DNA of 64,000 nt from Lytechinus variegatus (lineage: Eukaryota > Echinodermata > Echinoidea > Temnopleuroida > Toxopneustidae). Made by a program: the position numbers and the translations under genes. The stretch covers positions 42,806,092-42,870,091 of the forward strand of contig NC_054741.1 in NCBI RefSeq assembly GCF_018143015.1, read 5' to 3'. The notes under the pieces were generated by a model. The model was not told the DNA's origin. It did not search any database and saw nothing but the letters and a program-made list of their open reading frames with translations. Shown one piece after another: positions 46,380 through 56,788 of this stretch (positions are counted from its first letter, which is position 1; each line of letters begins with the position of its first letter).

Positions 46380-47280
46380 GGTATCTGCCTGTAAGAAAAA
46401 GGAGGTCGGAGACTTTGAAAAAAGAAACTCCTACAAGGTTCCCCTACTATATTCTCTTTTTTTTGTGCCCGAAGGAAAAATTCGAAACAAAAATTCAAAA
46501 ATGAATGCAAGTTCAGAAGAGAACGAAGTTTCCACCTGCGAAGAAACACAAAAACAAGCATTTCAGAGCAGGAAGAAAAGGGATTGAGAGACAAATAATT
46601 CCAGATAAGAGAAATTTTACGATAATTTCCAAGAGGAAAAAAAAAAGTAACCTCCTGTGGAAAGGTAAAGAAATTCAGAACAGGAGGAAGGAGGAACGTC
46701 TCTAGTAACGATTCCAAGAGGAAGAACGACCCAGTAAATCCTCAAAGGGAATCGTAGAGCCCGCCTGTCGAAATAAAAAATATATAAGACTAGGAGGGAA
46801 GAGGGAATTGAACGAAGAAAACAATTCCGGGACAGGTCAAAAAAAAATTTCTAACAGGAAGGAGACCCCACCTGTAAAGAACAAAAATTTTTTTTTTTTT
46901 TTTTTTTTTTTAGGGGGGATTGAATAACCAAACAATCATCAGGTATAATTGCGTAAGCCGAATTAAACAATCCCCGAAGCGTCTGTGAATAAAATATTAA
47001 TCAAGAATTTTATTCAGAACAGAAAGGAAAAGGAATTGACCTTTAGGATGCGCCTGTGAATAAAATATCAATCAAGAAATTTATTCAGAACAGAAGGAAA
47101 AAGGAATTGAGCTTTAAGATCCGCCTGTGAATAAAATATCAATTAAGAAATTTATTCAGAACAGAAAGGAAAGAGAATTGAAGAATTAATCAATCAATAA
47201 TCAATCGAAAATCTTAATAAATCAATTCCAGAAAGCAAGGAAGGAACAGAGTTGAAGATCCCAACCTGCAAAAAGAAATA
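46380..47280. repeat. Degenerate quasi-periodic array with CCTGTGAATAAA-type motif
   Basis: The motif CCTGTGAATAAA or variants occurs near 46384, 46533, 46653, 46764, 46871, 46980, 47053, 47126 and 47263. The units at 46980-47200 are clean (about 73 bp, three copies, with TTTATTCAGAACAGAAAGGA). Earlier ones are longer and decayed. A T-run of more than 20 lies at about 46886-46911. Confidence 0.6.
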
Positions 47281-47849
47281 ACAATAACACCCTCGACAAC
47301 AAAGTGTAGAGGCTGTCTAGAATTTAATTCAAAAACGGCACCAAAAGCCACCACGCTTTGAACGTGAAGAACAATAACCATGACAGGTGGTGAAGGCTTG
47401 CTGCCACGTAGGCAGGCCAAGCCCGGTGCCTCGCGAACGCGCTAGCGATGCGGCGCGACGAGAACTCAAACGTTAGAAAAACAATTTAAGTGTCTTCCAA
47501 AAACACGTCTAAAAAGTCACGCCAAGTGTAAATTCTGAACACAATCTTACACACAAATGGAAAGATTGAAATTAAAAGGGAGAATGCACCACAGATAAGC
47601 GAAAATAATATACCAAAGCTCAAAAAGATTTGAGCTCTTAGGAGACTTATCTGAGCACGTCTTGACAGGTGGCTTGCCGAAAGCAAAAGAGGAAGATGGA
47701 CGCTAGTTGCGCGGTGATCATGGGTAGTAAGCCTGAACGGGAGAGGGCGCGCTCGCGCTTTTTAAATCCTTGGGAGTTCTATTCGGGTATGGCAGTCCAG
47801 AGGGCTGAACTAGCAAATCAAGTAGATGTATGGAGTTATTGAAGTAAAT

Positions 47850-48972
47850 ATTGTGATTTGCAAGGGCATGCAACAGAATTGTATCAAAACTTCATAGTAA
47901 AATGACTGGGATGGGATAACACTTGTCATAAGAGTCTTGCACATAAACTCCAATGTTGATCTGAAAATGACTGTCACACCCAAGTCAACCCAAGATGACG
48001 TACAATCAATTCTCGCAACCAACAGTCACACCCAAGTAACTCAAGAGGACATAAAATGAAATAATTACATGCACAATAAAAATACAGTTCCAAGAATTTA
48101 TTAAAACTGTATTCAGGTTCTTGTAGAACAATGATTCAAAGGCTTTGTTTCAGAGTACAAATCACAATATAATATAAAATAAAAGTCTTTGGAATAACAT
48201 ACAAAGTAATCCACTTTATAAGGTGATATAATCACTCCAGTTCAAAGTTCATTGATACTGACGAATCGTTACATAATTACATCATCTGACGACGGAACTG
48301 TCTTCCCTTTGACTCTCTTTACAAATCTTGTCCATAGCGAGATTTGACAGTCATAATCATGGTGGATCTGGATACGGAGATGGGACCGGAACGGCTACTG
48401 TAATGGCGGTTGAAAACAAACTCAGAACCAGAATTGAAATAACCAGTGGAACGAGTGGAATCGGAATTGGAACCCATCTAAAAACAAACATTACCCAAAC
48501 TATAAATAATCTAAGGAATAATAATATCTTCAAATCTTCACAATTTTAATATACTTCCCTAGATTAATTCTCGACTGGTAAACTATAAACAATCTAAGGA
48601 ATAGTATCTGTAAAACTTCACAATATTCATACAGGTGATTCCCTAGATTAATTCCAGTATTCAAAGGAATAATTTCTTCCAATCTTCATAATACTCATAT
48701 GTCTTTAATCTCACGAATGATTAATAAGCATGATCAGTCCTCAAAATGTTTTACATATAACAAGAAAATGACTCCTTCCTAAAAAGCATTCCTTTTAGTA
48801 CAAAATCTTTCTGATTTCTGAGATTCAAAAGTTACTCAATCTTTGTCCTGGAATAACTCAACTCCTTCATATTAGTTATTAATTAACATGACATTAATTA
48901 AATTGGAGATAGTTTTAGTATAAACTAACACTCTTCTCTTTTAAACAGAATTCAATGGTCCTTTTTAATGAC
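47850..48972. other. Nothing recognised; shares a short repeat with 59.9 kb
   Basis: AGAGTCTTGCACATAAACTC near 47930 resembles sequence near 59930 just before HINE copy F. Otherwise AT-rich, non-coding. Confidence 0.35.
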
Positions 48973-49790
48973 CAGGGGTGGTATTCTGAGGTCATTTTAA
49001 CTTTAAAATATTTTATTTTATCTCTTAAAATGAAATTGGTATTCTGAGATGAGATTTTATCTCTCAGATAAAATTTTAGATTTTATCTTGCGTATAAATT
49101 TTATCTTGCATTTCTACAAATGATACGCAACAGAACAATGCCTGCGTACACATACCCATCGCGTATCTGGCCATTGCAACGCGGATATGCTTGCGCCCAA
49201 GTTACTTTGAAGAACAAAATAAAATAAACTTAAAAGAGGGTAGAGGCTATTTTATCTCTGCGACGTTGATTTCACCAGTATTTCTAGGTGAATTAACCCC
49301 ACATGGTGACATGAAAATGAAGAAAAATTATATACTTATTAGAATAACACCTTAACGTTGTTCCTGTACAATCATAGAGTATTTCATAAGACTTTTCTTT
49401 ACTAATATTGTCTTTGAAAAGATGTTTGAAAAGATGCGATATAGACTTCGAAAAAAGATGAGAGTATTGTCCTTTTTGTTAAAAAGAAATCTCCGTAAAG
49501 ATGCACAAGCGTATTTGAAGTCAATAAATTGACGCAATCTGGCCCCTTTCACACCTCCTGGCGGAATAGATTTTAATTGGTTGAGTGATATGAGAGAGCT
49601 ATAAAAGCGCGTTTCTAATTGGATATTGATTAAAAAATAGGTGTGTCTTACAGAGATAAAATGAAGATAAAATGGTTCTCAGAATACCAATTCGGAGAGA
49701 TTTTAAGGGTATTTTATCTCACCGATTTTAACGGAGATAAAATATTTTATTTTATCTGAGATAAAATGGATCTCAGAATACCACCCCTTG
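48973..49790. mobile_element. MITE of about 0.82 kb with doubled terminal inverted repeats
   Basis: AGGGGTGGTATTCTGAG at the left is mirrored by CTCAGAATACCACCCCT at the right. A second, inner pair TTGGTATTCTGAGA (about 49032) and TCTCAGAATACCAA (about 49678) lies some 55-110 bp inside. GATAAAATTTTATC-type palindromes fill the ends. No ORF; the target duplication is unclear. Confidence 0.7.
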
Positions 49791-50189
49791 ACTTTCTCAA
49801 TGACACAATCATAATACCAAATGAACAGTAGTCAAAAATCATTTTCACTTACAGTTTGACTTCTGTGACTAAAGGCAGGAAATCATCAGGAAGGCCTCAA
49901 TTTTCAGCAGTCATGTTCTTGATGCTTGAAATGGAAAATGCAGCGCTATCTGCCCTAAATCCAAGTCTAAAAACTTCAATTTCTAATAGCATTTCTCAAC
50001 CAATGACCCATAGGTCCTCCCTGTTTGACTGTTTCGAACTGCAGCGTTACACGTTATTGTGAGTATGTATTATTTTGAACAGGTATTTACACTGCTACTT
50101 TGATCATATCATTTTTTTAACAGAAATAAATAAATTTATATCTAACATGCAGGTCGCCTAAGTACATCTACCATCCAAGTTTGGTTCAA
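49791..50189. other. Left flank of the RTE LINE; nothing recognised
   Basis: No recognisable coding sequence; the 68-aa frame at 49856-50062 is not like any known family. Confidence 0.35.
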
Positions 50190-51899
50190 ACTTCAAACCA
50201 ATGACGATGAAATCAAGGATGCCTTCTATTAGCAACTTCAGCGTGAGATTGACAGTATCCCTGGACATGACATGAAGGTTGTGATGGGGGATCTACATGC
50301 TAAGGTCGGAAACAACAGCGGTTACGATATGACTATGAGGAAGTATGGATGTGGGGTGAAAAACGAAAATGGGGAATGCCTCATGGAATTCTGCTCTATT
50401 AACAACCTTGTTATTGGGGGACACTCTTCCAGCATAAAGACATTCACACTGTGACACGGTACTCACCAAATGGAAGGGACAGAAACCAGATTGATCAGAT
50501 TTCTTGTGGAGCGTTGTGGCCCAGTGGATAAGTCTTCTGACTTTGAAACAGAGGGTCGTGGGTTCGAATCCCAGCCATAGCGTAATTTCCTTCAGCAAGA
50601 AATTTATCCACATTGTGCTGCACTCGACCCAGGTGAGGTGAATGGGTACCCGGCAGGATTAATTCCTTGAATGCATGAGCGCTGAAAGGCAGCTCGAGCT
50701 AAAGCCGGGGTAATAATAACAACGCGCCTCGGAATAGAATATTTCTAGATTGATGGCAATATATAAATGCCTATTATTATCATTATTATCACATCATGAT
50801 AAATGGTGCGCGGAGAAGATTGCTCCAAGATGTTAGAGTCCTGAGGGGGGCAGATGCTGCTAGTAACCACCATCTTGTGCTGGCAGTAATACAAGTTAAG
50901 CTCAGAAAATCAGGTGCAAGTAAAGTTAAACAGCCAAGATTTGATATTGACAAACTAAAGGACCCCAGAGTCAAAGGTGCATTTCTACTAGAGCTTCAGA
51001 ACAGTTTTCAGGTTCTAGCAGACCTTGAAGAAACTCAGACAGAACAGGACAAGATCAATGAAGAGTGGCAGAGGGTCAAAACAGCATACCAGAAGTCAAG
51101 TGAAACATGTCAAGGGAAAAAAAAGAGGGAGAGAAAGGAGTGGATGACTGAAGACACATGGCAAACTGTAGTGAAACGTAGGGAAGCGAAAAAACTTTAT
51201 TTGAGTGCAAAGTGGGATAGGCTAAAAGAGACATTTAAAGGTAAATATCAAGAAGCAAACAGATTAGTTAAAAGAAAGTCAAGAGCTGACAAACGAGCCT
51301 TCATGGACAACCTAGCTAGCCAGGCAGAAGAGGCTGCAAAGGCTGGTGAGCACGGCAAAGTATAGAAGTTGACCAGAATAATTAGTGGCAGAGACAGTAA
51401 AAACTCAGACTGACCAATAGAAGACAAGGATGGTAGGCTACTTACTACTGAAAAAGAACAGGATACTAGATGGGCTGAACACTTTGAAGTTCTCAATAGA
51501 CCACCTCCTGCCACTGAAGCTAACATTCTAGAAGCAGAAACTGACCTAGATATCAATACAAATCCACCAACTCGAGCTGAGATCGTCCAGGCAATCAAAT
51601 TTAACAATGGTAAGGCACCAGGACCAGATAACCTTGATACTGAGCTTTTAAAAGCAGATCCAGATCTGGCCGCGAATATATTGCATCCTCTCTTCACTGA
51701 CATATGGGAAGGTTAAAAAGGTTCCAGATGATTGGTTACAAGGGGTCATCATCAAACTACACAAGAAAGGTTCCCTCCGCAAGTGTAGCAACTATAGTAA
51801 TTTGTCTATCCCAAGCAAGATTCTAACAAAAGTTATTATCCAGAGACTAACAAGGGCTGTCGATGGGCAACTGAGACCAGAACAAGCTGGTTTTCAAAG
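50190..51899 (+). mobile_element. RTE-type LINE, 5' half (split by SINE and fold-back element)
   Basis: Endonuclease part: DDEIKDAFY, QLQREIDSIPGHDMKVVMGD, GCGVKNENGECLMEFC and NRDRNQID-like end. After the SINE it resumes as IMINGARRRLLQDVRVLRGA, then the linker, KFNNGKAPGPDNLDTELLK (RT finger) and EQAGFQ, where the fold-back element begins. The domain order and motifs are those of RTE LINEs. Stops (for instance after GEHGKV near 51363) and shifts show it is dead. The second half is at 58730-59885. Confidence 0.85.
50498..50787 (+). mobile_element. tRNA-derived SINE inserted in the RTE LINE
   Basis: Pol III A box TGGCCCAGTGG (50517-50527) and B box GGTTCGAATCC (50561-50571) are well formed. 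The anticodon-arm-like segment CTTTGAA would read TTG. The acceptor stem does not pair, and a body with a 3' TTATTATCATTATTATC tail follows, so it is a SINE and not a tRNA gene. ATCA on both sides (50494-50497, 50788-50791) may be a target duplication, and the LINE reads QIDHIMING once the SINE is removed. Confidence 0.85.
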
Positions 51900-52469
51900 T
51901 AGTAGACTTGTTAAGAGGTTGAACGCTGCATTTTTTAGTACAAATGTCCCACTTGGCACAAATGTTCCTTGAGTCAAAAGAAAAAGATTCATCCAAAGAG
52001 ACACGCTGTATCTATGCAAATAAGCAAGTAATTTGCATAAATTTGCATATTATGTCGATATAGTATAAACAAGTAATTTAGAATATATATTTCACCAGAA
52101 CTGCCCTAAAATTGGAAATAAAGACTTAGGGTAAGACAGGGAAGAAAATTGTCATAAAATAATTGGGATATCCTTGTTTATTATTATCTAATTTACATAA
52201 ATTATGCAAATTATAATTTGAAAAGAGTATTTTTTCAAGAATCCTGAACTGTTTTATAAATAACAGCAATTAACACAAAATGTAAACATTCTACATGAAA
52301 GAGAATATATTAGCGAAAAGATCGATATGCTTCATGACAGTATTATAGTGTCTTAATTTGCTTAGAAAGAGGGCAAATATGTCAAAATGTATGACATGAT
52401 CTTGCGCTAAAACAAGACCAAAACAAACTCTATGTCACAGTCACACTCACGAATCGGACAATAAAGCGA

Positions 52470-52796
52470 TCAATGGTATGTCATTCGAGATAACACAATC
52501 TCAACACAATAGCTTCCATCGGCTTCTCGTATCGCTTTTGTTGGTGTGTCTGCCACACTGTAATCTATGATATATACGGGCAAAATGCATTTCGGTATCG
52601 GTAAAACACTATTAATTTCGTTTTTTGTTTCTACTTCGTTTCTCTTGGAAAATTTACAGGAGACATTGCTTTGCAGGTTACTGCTTAAATGAAGCTCTGG
52701 CACATGAATCATGACGAATGCACCCCACCTCAATCCATATACTAACTTTGTTAAAAATATATATCTTTTGGAGACCCCAAAGTGGCAAAACTGCAT
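52470..52796 (-). CDS. Unknown 108-aa ORF in nested element, left arm
   Basis: Begins MQFCHFGVSK, contains CKFSKRNEVETKNEINSVL and ends TPTKAIREADGSYC then VEIVLSRMTYH. Nearly the same protein is encoded in the right arm (53741-54058), with mostly conservative differences, and a distant relative ends the frame at 37116-37367. No known domain; it may simply be open by chance within the inverted repeat or be a remnant of a host exon. Confidence 0.35.
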   Translation of the reverse strand: MQFCHFGVSKRYIFLTKLVYGLRWGAFVMIHVPELHLSSNLQSNVSCKFSKRNEVETKNEINSVLPIPKCILPVYIIDYSVADTPTKAIREADGSYCVEIVLSRMTYH

Positions 52797-53740
52797 CTCC
52801 CCAGCATTCCCGCTACTTTACAAAACCAGTTTGACTTGTATTATCGACTAGGAAAACACAGATGTATGGGACATCAGACAACATGATTCCTGAAAAAAAA
52901 TTATTACTATTATTATTATTATTATTATTGTTCTGCCGTTTGTAATAGTGCTCCAGCACAGTAAAGGCTATAACCCAACAGGAGCATGCCTAGGATACCC
53001 TTTCCCTTTTTGGTTTTATGTATTAAAAAATAGTGTATTGTCTTTAGAACTCTTAAAAGATTACTTTTGTTTGTATTGATACCTTGGAATAGATTGAGGA
53101 GAAACTCTTCAACTGACATGTAGAGGAGCTGTGGTAAATTGAAGAACAGCCACACGGCCCTTTATTGATTCCACTCTATGTTGAATTTTAATATTTTGAG
53201 AGCCCAATCGGAAGATACATTTCTACTACACACAGTAAAGCCTCCTTGCGTTCTCCTCTTGAAAAAAAAAAACATTGAAGGCATTGTTTTTATACATCAT
53301 AAAATAAGTTCGTGTACGTGACGGTGGCCTGTCGAATTTGCCAAAACCGTTTATTTTGTTTTGACAATATATATTTAGAATATATATGAAGCCCTCATCT
53401 GGAAAAGGGCACTTATTAAAGGCAGCATCTACATTATATAGAGGAGGCCTTAGCCTTAATAATATTAATATAGATAAATATGAAATATAGAAATAAAAGC
53501 TGCTTTATTATACCAAAAACGCAATTTACCTTGCCGGTGGCTTTTAAACACGATATTTTTTTTTTTAGTGTCGAAATACAGAGAGGGGATGGAGTTAGTT
53601 GGGAGGGCTACTGTGGACGTAGGCTTAAATAAACAAAAAAAAAACTTCAGGAAACATGTTAACTGATGTCTCATACATCTGTCTTTTCCAAGTCGATAAT
53701 ACAAGTCAAACTGGTTTTGTAAAGTAGGGGGAATGCAGTT

Positions 53741-54058
53741 TTGCCGCTTTGGGGTCTCCAAAAGACATATATTTTAACAAAGTTAAAATATGGATTTAGG
53801 TGGGGTACATTCGCAATGATTCATGTGCCAGAGCTTCTTTTAAGCAGTAACCTGCAAAGCAATGTCTCCTGTAAATTTTCCAAGAGAAACGAAGTAGAAA
53901 CAAAAAACAAAATTAATAGTGTTTTACCAATACCGAAATGCATTTTGCCCGTATGTATCATAGATTACAGTGTGGCAGACACACCAACAAAAGCGATACG
54001 AGAAGCCGATGGAAGCTATTGTGTTGAGATTGTGTTATCTCGAATGACATACCATTGA
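53741..54058 (+). CDS. Unknown 105-aa ORF in nested element, right arm
   Basis: Mirror copy of the ORF at 52470-52796: FAMIHVPELLLSSNLQSNVS, KRNEVETKNKINSVLPIPKC and the same READGSYCVEIVLSRMTYH end; its first dozen residues are in a shifted frame relative to the left copy. No recognisable function. Confidence 0.35.
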   Translation: MPLWGLQKTYILTKLKYGFRWGTFAMIHVPELLLSSNLQSNVSCKFSKRNEVETKNKINSVLPIPKCILPVCIIDYSVADTPTKAIREADGSYCVEIVLSRMTYH

Positions 54059-54539
54059 TCGCTTTATTCGTGAGTGTGACTGTGACATAGAGGTTGTTTT
54101 GGTCTCGTTTTAGCGCAATATCACGTCATACATTTTAGTCCAGTAGACGGTCTCATAGGCCATGTACAAGACCTGGAAAAGTTGTTAAGTACAAGGTTTT
54201 TTTGTTGATTCGTGTTCTAGATGGGCATTGAAGTAAATTCAGCTTGGTTGCCACCTTGGCAACCTTGAGCAATTTTTTTAATTAGCCTAATTAGCATAAT
54301 CATCTAATTAGCATATGCACGATATGTAATATACTAGTTCTCTTAAACCAGAAAGACTAAAAACATAAGCAATATAATTTTTCTAAGAGGTCCTGTGACA
54401 TTGAATCCATGCATAATAATATTTTTAATATCTAAGATATGCAATTTTCGCAATCAGCCTAATTAGCATAATTAGCTAATTAGCATAAGTGTAATACACT
54501 GTATATATGTATTTGTGGATGTCTATCCAGAAAATTTCC

Positions 54540-55550
54540 AATACGTAAATAATACAACCCTTTTATGGTTTTCTATAGCGAGGAATTCATTTATGACATT
54601 ATTTTTCCATTTTAACCAATTTAATCGCTGCAATTAGCATAATTAGCATATTGCACTAATTAACATATATGTGTGTAATAAAATGCATATTTCTTTGTCA
54701 TTTCATATCGAGAATGTCCAAAAAAATGAATAATACAGCTGCAGCTATCTTATGGTTTTTTATGGCGAGGAATTCATTTATGACATTATTTTTCCATTTC
54801 AACCAATGCAGTTGCTGTAATTAGCATAATCAACCTAATGCACTAATTAACATATACACATAGATTTATTTGTCAAAATACTACAACAGCCTGAAAGCAT
54901 AAATAATACAGCTATCCTATGGTATTATTCTATGAGGAATTCTTTTGTGAAATTATTTTTCCGGTTTAAAAAATGTTATTTATAATTAGCGTAATTAGCG
55001 TAATTAGCATAATGCGTTAATTAACCTATGAGCAATATTTTACATATGAATATACATTCCTTTGTCATTTTTTATCAAGAATGCCAGAAAACAGGAATAG
55101 TACAGCTCTCCGATGATTTCCTATGACTAGGAATTCACTTATGACATTATTTTTACCTTTTACCAATGTAATTTGCGTAATTAGCATAATACACTAATTA
55201 ACATATATATATTCCTTTTTCATTTTATATTGAGAAAGCCTGAAAACAAACAATTACAGCTATCCAATTGTTTTCTTTGATGAAGAATTCTTTTGTGACA
55301 TTATTGTCCCCGTTTCACAAATGTTATTGTGTAATTAGTGCAATCAGTATACTGCGCTAATTAACATAATAAACAATATAATTACAATATATATATTTAT
55401 ATTCCTTTGTCATTTTATAATAAAAAAATGTCAAAAATATGAATAATACAGCTATTTCATAGTTTTCTATGACGAGGAATTCATTTATGATATCGTATTT
55501 CACTTTAAACAATGTTAATGGTGTAATTAGCTTTATTGGCATAATGAGCT
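54540..55550. repeat. AT-rich tandem units in left fold-back arm
   Basis: GAGGAATTCATTTATGACAT or variants start at about 54580, 54767, 54933, 55127, 55283 and 55474, so units are about 160-195 bp. Each also holds TAATTAGCATAATTAG-type palindromic runs and CAGCTATC. The units are diverged from each other. Confidence 0.75.
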
Positions 55551-55553
55551 AAT

Positions 55554-56413
55554 CAAAGTGGAACGCCTCTGGCTTTCTCGCCTGCATTAAGCGATTTTAT
55601 ATAGCAGCAGTTTTGACTATGAAAACAGGTATTGCATAAAATATTCACGTAAGAACAATTCATATGACGCCCATTGATCCAAAATGGTCTTAGACCATCA
55701 TCAAATTACCTAACATGTGTGCAAAACAATCCTTCATCCTTGATTACCCACATGTTTGTTTCATGAACTAGATCCATAAACTTTCTAAGATATGATGCCA
55801 AGTTAAAAAATACCCCTAACATGGCCAAAGTTCATTGACCTTACCTTTGATCTTGGTCTGACATGCGCACAGGATATACAGGGATAGGCCTACATGGTTG
55901 CATTTACATGTGTATGTCCAAGTTCTATTTACATGTGGATCCATTAACTTTTAAAGTTATGACAATTCCACAAATACCCCAACTTGGCCAAAGTTTATTG
56001 ACGCAAAGTGACCTTTGACCTAGATCATGTGACCTGAAACTCAAACAGAATATTCAGGATTACTTGATTACCCTTATGTTTAAGTTTCGTGAACTAGGTC
56101 CATAAACTTTTTATGTTAAGACGACATTTCAAAAACTTATCCTTGGTTAAAATTTCGATATGTATTCCCCCAAGAGTTAATTGGCCGTAAATGGCCATTG
56201 ACCTTAGTCATGCGACCTGAAACTAAGGCAAGATGTAAGTAATGCTTGATTACTTTATGTCCCAGTTTCATGAACTATCTTCATATTCTTTCTAAGTTAT
56301 AATGACATTGACGTTGCTTGATGTATATGATATCAATGTTGACGACGCTGCCATCGCCGCCACTGTCGGAAAAGCGGCACCTATAGTTTCCCTCTGCTAT
56401 GCAGGCGAGACAA
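55554..56413 (+). mobile_element. HINE/pearl-like element, copy E (diverged) at the fold-back centre
   Basis: Starts CAAAGTGGAACGCC, CTCGCCTGC replaces the usual CTCACCTGC, and it ends CACCTATAGTTTCCC...GCAGGCGAGAC. The two subterminal repeats changed together (CGCCTGC and GCAGGCG still pair), so this is an older subfamily rather than random decay. It has about four degraded tandem units. Confidence 0.75.
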
Positions 56414-56576
56414 TAACTTCAGTGACAACGAAATATATGTATTGCACCTGTATTTTAATTACCACTAACCATAGGACAGCTGTATTTTTCATGTTTTCAG
56501 GCACACTTGATATAAACTAACATAGAAAAAAAATGAAAATCCATAATTTATTGTTCGAAATAGACATGAAATGAAA

Positions 56577-56788
56577 ATTTGGTTTGCCCAATTGATCGTG
56601 GGCCCGGCAGCCGCTGAGCAGGGCCAGATCGACGAGGCTCTATCCCTTTAATCGTTGAACGTCAAACAGGGTAGCAGTAACTCCCATCTTTTAACGTCTT
56701 TGGTCTGACGCGGCCGGGGTTTGAACCCCTGACCTCCCGGTTGTGAGACGGACGCTCTACCAACTGAGCCAACACACTGGTCATAGGA
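56577..56788 (-). mobile_element. tRNA-derived SINE in right fold-back arm
   Basis: On the minus strand the A box TGGCTCAGTTGG (56771-56760) and B-box region GGGGTTCAAACCCC (56729-56716) are present, with CTCACAA where an anticodon loop would be (CAC). The would-be acceptor ends do not pair, so it is not a functional tRNA gene. The left arm has no counterpart. Confidence 0.8.

Larger units (their letters stand above)
41349..47849 (-). mobile_element. 6.5-kb element with 40-bp terminal inverted repeats, degraded, family unassigned
   Basis: ATTTACTTCAATAACTCC...TTGATTTGCTAG at 41349-41388 is mirrored at 47810-47849. About 42.1-46.2 kb is GC-rich, unlike its surroundings, with the longer open stretches on the minus strand. 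A TATA-like TTTAAAAAG near 47760 on the minus strand is placed to drive transcription leftward. No reverse transcriptase, transposase or integrase was recognised. Inverted termini plus a proline/serine/arginine-rich minus-strand region could suit a DIRS-like or other non-autonomous fossil; this is a guess. It looks broken and contains one 238-bp MITE. Confidence 0.55.
52386..54135. mobile_element. Nested inverted element, 1.75 kb, in the left fold-back arm
   Basis: The right arm reads straight through (TGTCAAAATAGTCCAGTAG) where the left arm has this insert. Its ends ATGTATGAC...TTGCGCTAAAAC are inverted repeats continuing for about 490 bp (52386-52880 against 53650-54135) round a unique 0.75-kb spacer. 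An (ATT)n run lies near 52900-52930. Each arm carries the same small ORF in divergent or inverted copy. Confidence 0.7.

Noticed and set aside
50511-50583. tRNA gene (A and B boxes present)
   Set aside because: Acceptor ends do not pair and a SINE body and repeat tail follow; it interrupts a LINE.
52925-53155. 76-aa minus-strand ORF in the nested element spacer
   Set aside because: No recognisable protein and no second copy to compare with.
56700-56775. Minus-strand tRNA gene with CAC anticodon
   Set aside because: The 5' and 3' acceptor segments are not complementary, and the sequence continues into a SINE body.
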